From NCBI GenBank assembly GCA_034408745.1, contig JAWXCM010000119.1, forward strand, positions 1 to 17,330: a stretch of 17,330 nt of DNA. Reading direction: 5' to 3'. Below, in pieces: positions 14,509-17,330 of the stretch. Within the stretch, counting starts at the first letter, position 1. Each line of letters begins with the position of its first letter. The translations under genes were made by a program, and so were the position numbers. Source of the stretch: JAWXCM01 sp034408745 (GTDB taxonomy: Bacteria > Acidobacteriota > Terriglobia > Bryobacterales > Bryobacteraceae). The notes under the pieces are model-generated. The model was given only the letters and a program-made list of their open reading frames with translations. It was not told the origin of the DNA and made no database searches.

Positions 14509-15234
14509 TCAAATCTCCGAGGGCTGGCCCGACGTAAATCCACCATCGACTGCAATCGCCTGCCCCGTGATCCACGAAGCATCGTCCGACGCCAGAAACA
14601 GGACCGCCTTCGCGATGTCGTCCGGTGTCCCGAGCCGCCCCAGCGGGTGCATCGCCGTCAGCCGCGCCGTACGGCCCGGATCCGCCAGAATCCCGCCAAT
14701 AAACTGCGTTCGGACAAACCCCGGACACACACAGTTCACCCGAATTCCGCGCGGTGCCAGATCCATCGCCATATTGCGAGTCAGTGCGACCACCGCGCCC
14801 TTGCTCGCCGAATAGGGCGCCCTGTCACGCACACCAAAGATCCCAACCACCGAAGCCGTATGGATAATGCTGCCACCCGACGGCATCAGCCCCAGCGCAT
14901 GCTTCGACGCAAGGAACGTGCCGTTCACATTCACGGCAAAGCAGCGATTCCAGGCCTCTTCCTGCGCAGCCCACACCGGATCCCGCACCGCAATTCCCGC
15001 GCAGTTGAACAATACATCCACCACCCCGAGCTCCGAAGCGACGCGAGAGAACGCAGCTTCCACCGCGTCTTCGTCCGACACGTCGCACACCGCGCCGCTA
15101 CGCCCCGCCTCCACTGGCTTCGTGTCCAGCGAGAACACCGTCGCACCTTCGGCCTCGAACAGCCGGACCGTGGCGGCGCCAATTCCACTGGCGCCGCCCG
15201 TAATTACCGCCGTTTTCCCGGAAAGCCGGCCCAT
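14509..15234 (-). CDS. SDR-family oxidoreductase (classical short-chain dehydrogenase)
   Basis: A 241-residue classical short-chain dehydrogenase. TGGASGIG at 12-19 binds the nucleotide, and D37 at the end of the second beta-strand suggests a preference for NAD(H) over NADP(H). NCAG lies at 77-80, and the catalytic residues are S128, Y141 and K145 (YSASK). PGFVRT at 171-176 and VDGGFTSG near the C-terminus are also typical. The substrate is not evident; the class includes sugar, hydroxyacid and sterol dehydrogenases. Placement 6 bp behind a Gfo/Idh/MocA oxidoreductase hints at sugar or polyol chemistry, which is inference only. Confidence 0.93.
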   Translation of the reverse strand: MGRLSGKTAVITGGASGIGAATVRLFEAEGATVFSLDTKPVEAGRSGAVCDVSDEDAVEAAFSRVASELGVVDVLFNCAGIAVRDPVWAAQEEAWNRCFAVNVNGTFLASKHALGLMPSGGSIIHTASVVGIFGVRDRAPYSASKGAVVALTRNMAMDLAPRGIRVNCVCPGFVRTQFIGGILADPGRTARLTAMHPLGRLGTPDDIAKAVLFLASDDASWITGQAIAVDGGFTSGQPSEI

Positions 15235-15240
15235 TTTTAG

Positions 15241-16611
15241 TTAAACGTTCTCTGGAATGACGTAAGGAGCGCGGTATTTCCGCGTCCACAACTCATTCGC
15301 CTGCGCATCGCCGACAAACTTGCCTTCCTTGTTCATCTTCAGCTGATGCCCCGTGCGATACGCGATATTCGCGATATGGCAGTACGCCGCCGAGTGCGCA
15401 CCTTTGGCAATCTCGGCATTCAGCGATGTGTAATCGCGTGACTTCACAGCATCCAGGAAGTTCTTCATGTGCGGCTCGGTAGGCTCACCATTACCCTGCA
15501 TGGAGAAAGTCTTCTCGTACTTCTCCTGGTTCCCCGCCCCGGCCCCGCGAGCCGCCTCGCCGCTGATACTGGCCGCCTTGCTCGACCACAACTCCATTCC
15601 GGAATGATCGACGACAATCCAGCCCTTCGTCCCGAAGAAGATATTGCCGACGTAATTCGGGTTGCGCACCGGACCCCCACCTTCCGGCGGAGTCGGAAGA
15701 TTGCGCACGTCGAACGTCAGCTGCCGGTCGCCGAACCGGAACAGCGCCAGTTGCGTGTTCGGCGTCTCGGCATCGTCCTTCCACTCATAGCGCCCGCCCG
15801 TCGACATCACCGTGTCCGGCCAGCCCTCGTCCATCCCGAGGCCCCACAGCGCGACGTCCATCTCGTGGATCCCCTGATTGCCGATATCGCCGTTGCCGGT
15901 ATCCCAAAACCAGTGCCAGTTGTAAGCGAACTTGTTCGTGCTGAACGGCTTCATCTGCGCCGGCCCCAGAAACAGCGACCAGTCGATCCCGGCGGGCACC
16001 GCCTGATCCGGCGTATTACCAATCGGGAACCGCCGCCGGAAACACTCGCCGCGAGCGTGATAAACCGTGCCGATCGCCCCCTCGCGAATCAGCTCGACAG
16101 CCTTCTGTTTGTGCGGCATCGTCCGGCTCTGGGAGCCCACCTGCACCATGCGTTTGTACTTGCGGGCAGCCTTAACCATCTGCATACTCTCGTAGCAGTT
16201 GTGGCTCGCGGGCTTCTCCACATAAACGTCCTTGCCCGCCTGACAAGCCCAGATCGTCGAGAGCGCATGCCAGTGATTGGGCGTCGCCACCGAAACAGCG
16301 TCGATGTCTTTCGACTCAAACAGCTTCCGCATATCGGCGAAGTCGTTCGGCTTGCTCCCGCCCAGCTTCTGCACCAGCGCGGAGGCACGTTCCCGCGCAG
16401 CCTGGTTGACGTCGCATACCCCGGTAATACGCGCATCGGTGCTGAGCTTCGAATAGAGCTTCATGTGGTCGGTTCCACGGCCGCCCAGGCCAACGATGCC
16501 GAGGTTCACCCGGTCATTGGCTCCGAGAATCGGGAACTGTGCAGTGGCAATCGCAGCTGCGGCAGTACGGAAGACTGCCCGGCGCGTCGGTGTGTCAGGA
16601 GTTTGTTGCAT
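15241..16611 (-). CDS. Gfo/Idh/MocA-family oxidoreductase with Tat-like leader
   Basis: A 456-residue NAD(P)-dependent oxidoreductase. A leader with twin arginine (TPTRRAVFRTAAAAIATAQFP, R10-R11) suggests Tat export. The Rossmann motif GLGGRG is at 41-46, VATPNHWHAL at 108-117, and the hallmark EKP at 132-134. Then come GDIGNQGIHEMDVALW at about 241-256 and a C-terminal beta-sheet domain. Relatives in acidobacteria and planctomycetes act on sugars; the substrate here is unknown. The start is uncertain. ATG at 16611 is preferred because the leader begins there; an in-frame GTG at 16656 would add 15 residues. Neither has a strong Shine-Dalgarno. It lies 50 bp (or 5 bp) behind the VWA-like gene. 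Confidence 0.92.
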   Translation of the reverse strand: MQQTPDTPTRRAVFRTAAAAIATAQFPILGANDRVNLGIVGLGGRGTDHMKLYSKLSTDARITGVCDVNQAARERASALVQKLGGSKPNDFADMRKLFESKDIDAVSVATPNHWHALSTIWACQAGKDVYVEKPASHNCYESMQMVKAARKYKRMVQVGSQSRTMPHKQKAVELIREGAIGTVYHARGECFRRRFPIGNTPDQAVPAGIDWSLFLGPAQMKPFSTNKFAYNWHWFWDTGNGDIGNQGIHEMDVALWGLGMDEGWPDTVMSTGGRYEWKDDAETPNTQLALFRFGDRQLTFDVRNLPTPPEGGGPVRNPNYVGNIFFGTKGWIVVDHSGMELWSSKAASISGEAARGAGAGNQEKYEKTFSMQGNGEPTEPHMKNFLDAVKSRDYTSLNAEIAKGAHSAAYCHIANIAYRTGHQLKMNKEGKFVGDAQANELWTRKYRAPYVIPENV

Positions 16612-16661
16612 GTTCGGCTGCTGCCATCTTATAGCAGCAGCATCGCGAGGCCACACCTCGC

Positions 16662-17330
16662 TTAAGGCTGCTCGCCCGGCTGGACCTTCCGCCAGCCACC
16701 CTTCTGCTCAGGCTCGGCTGCGGGAGCAGGGGTAGCGGGCGCCGGCCTGGCCGGAGCACTCTCGACCACCGGCGGCGGTGCGGGAACCGCGGGACTGTCG
16801 GCATCCGAAGTCTTGCGCCAGCCACCCTGTTGCGAATCCTGCGCGGGAGACGACTCAGAAGCCGATGAGGTCGATCCCGATCCCGCAACCGGCCATCCAC
16901 CGGTCATCGGCCCCCGAGACCCACTCGCGTCGTCGACCGCGGGCCGCCGCCGCCGCAATCCGGGCTGCGGCTGCGTCGAATCCGAAGACCGGCCTTCAGG
17001 AGCCTGAAACACACTCACCGATTCGGCGTCCACGACGTCCGCACCGCCGCCAGCTCCAGGAGCCAGATACCGCTGCCGGTACCGAACCTCAGCCCCCGTA
17101 TGCCGTTGCCGAGCCGACGCAGAGAGCGAGACTTCGATATTCCGCTCCGACCCCGCTTTGGCATCCTGAGGCAGATAGAAATAAAGCGCATACCGCTGAC
17201 GGATCCGCTGCAGCGTGTCTTCCACTGCCCCGCTGTCGTCTACCATCGCGCTGTCGCCGCCCGACTGCCGCGCAATCTCCGACGTCCCGGCCGAATGCGT
17301 GCGCCCGCCATTCCCGATCCCACCAACACC
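16662..17330 (-). CDS. C-terminal part of a VWA-like acidobacterial protein (5' end beyond the window)
   Basis: The frame is open to the right edge, so the N-terminal VWA domain itself is not in view. The visible start (SGGDSA...EDTLQRIRQRYALYFYLP, then RNIEVSLSASARQRHTGAEVRYRQRYLAP) matches the end of acidobacterial VWFA-related domains, where a beta-strand finishes in an R-x-Y-x-AP motif. About 130 residues of low-complexity tail rich in Pro, Ala, Ser and Gly follow. It carries GGWP once and GGWRK twice, the last just before the stop. VWA proteins of this kind are usually secreted, but function is unknown. The internal ATG at 17246 is not taken as the start. Confidence 0.75.
   Translation of the reverse strand, partial: GVGGIGNGGRTHSAGTSEIARQSGGDSAMVDDSGAVEDTLQRIRQRYALYFYLPQDAKAGSERNIEVSLSASARQRHTGAEVRYRQRYLAPGAGGGADVVDAESVSVFQAPEGRSSDSTQPQPGLRRRRPAVDDASGSRGPMTGGWPVAGSGSTSSASESSPAQDSQQGGWRKTSDADSPAVPAPPPVVESAPARPAPATPAPAAEPEQKGGWRKVQPGEQP

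Overview
The window reads as a chromosomal segment of a GC-rich bacterium, most likely an acidobacterium of the Solibacter/Bryobacter type. The basis is protein style, not a marker gene: carboxypeptidase-regulatory-like repeat proteins, a VWA-domain protein tail ending in VRYRQRYLAP, a secreted-type Gfo/Idh/MocA oxidoreductase, a many-PAS histidine kinase, and a Rdx/SelW-like protein. No rRNA, tRNA, CRISPR array, transposase or integrase is visible.

Positions 1-6290 (minus strand) hold a lysine/diaminopimelate operon. In transcription order it is a lysine riboswitch (6253-6082), dapE-like, asd, lysC, dapB, dapA and dapD. The last four genes overlap by 4 bp (ATGA, ATGA, TTGA), and asd and lysC abut. 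It encodes the steps from aspartate to tetrahydrodipicolinate plus the succinylase and desuccinylase of the succinyl branch. The aminotransferase, epimerase (DapF) and decarboxylase (LysA) must lie elsewhere. A hairpin follows dapD. Beyond it is a good sigma-70-type promoter whose predicted start falls on an ATG at position 38, suggesting a leaderless gene leaving the left edge.

Positions 6287-11372 (minus strand) hold a compact set: a Phd/YefM-type antitoxin with no toxin beside it, a 1472-residue membrane histidine kinase with nine PAS domains, and a small secreted NTF2/SnoaL-like protein. Gaps are 2 and 5 bp. No terminator is visible between this set and the riboswitch.

Positions 11602-14215 (plus strand) hold a GlcG/HbpS-like (DUF336) protein with a TTG start, a DinB-like protein, a hairpin, and a secreted repeat protein split by an apparent one-base deletion in a C run near 13173-13176.

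Positions 14227-17330 (minus strand) hold a close-packed set: the C-terminal part of a VWA-like protein (running off the right edge), a Gfo/Idh/MocA oxidoreductase, an SDR oxidoreductase and a SelW-like thioredoxin-fold protein. It converges on the plus-strand block at a 12-bp hairpin.

I do not see a clearly new system. The best leads are the riboswitch and its possible switching partner, the toxinless antitoxin coupled to a giant sensor kinase, the split repeat protein, and the leaderless promoter at the left edge.
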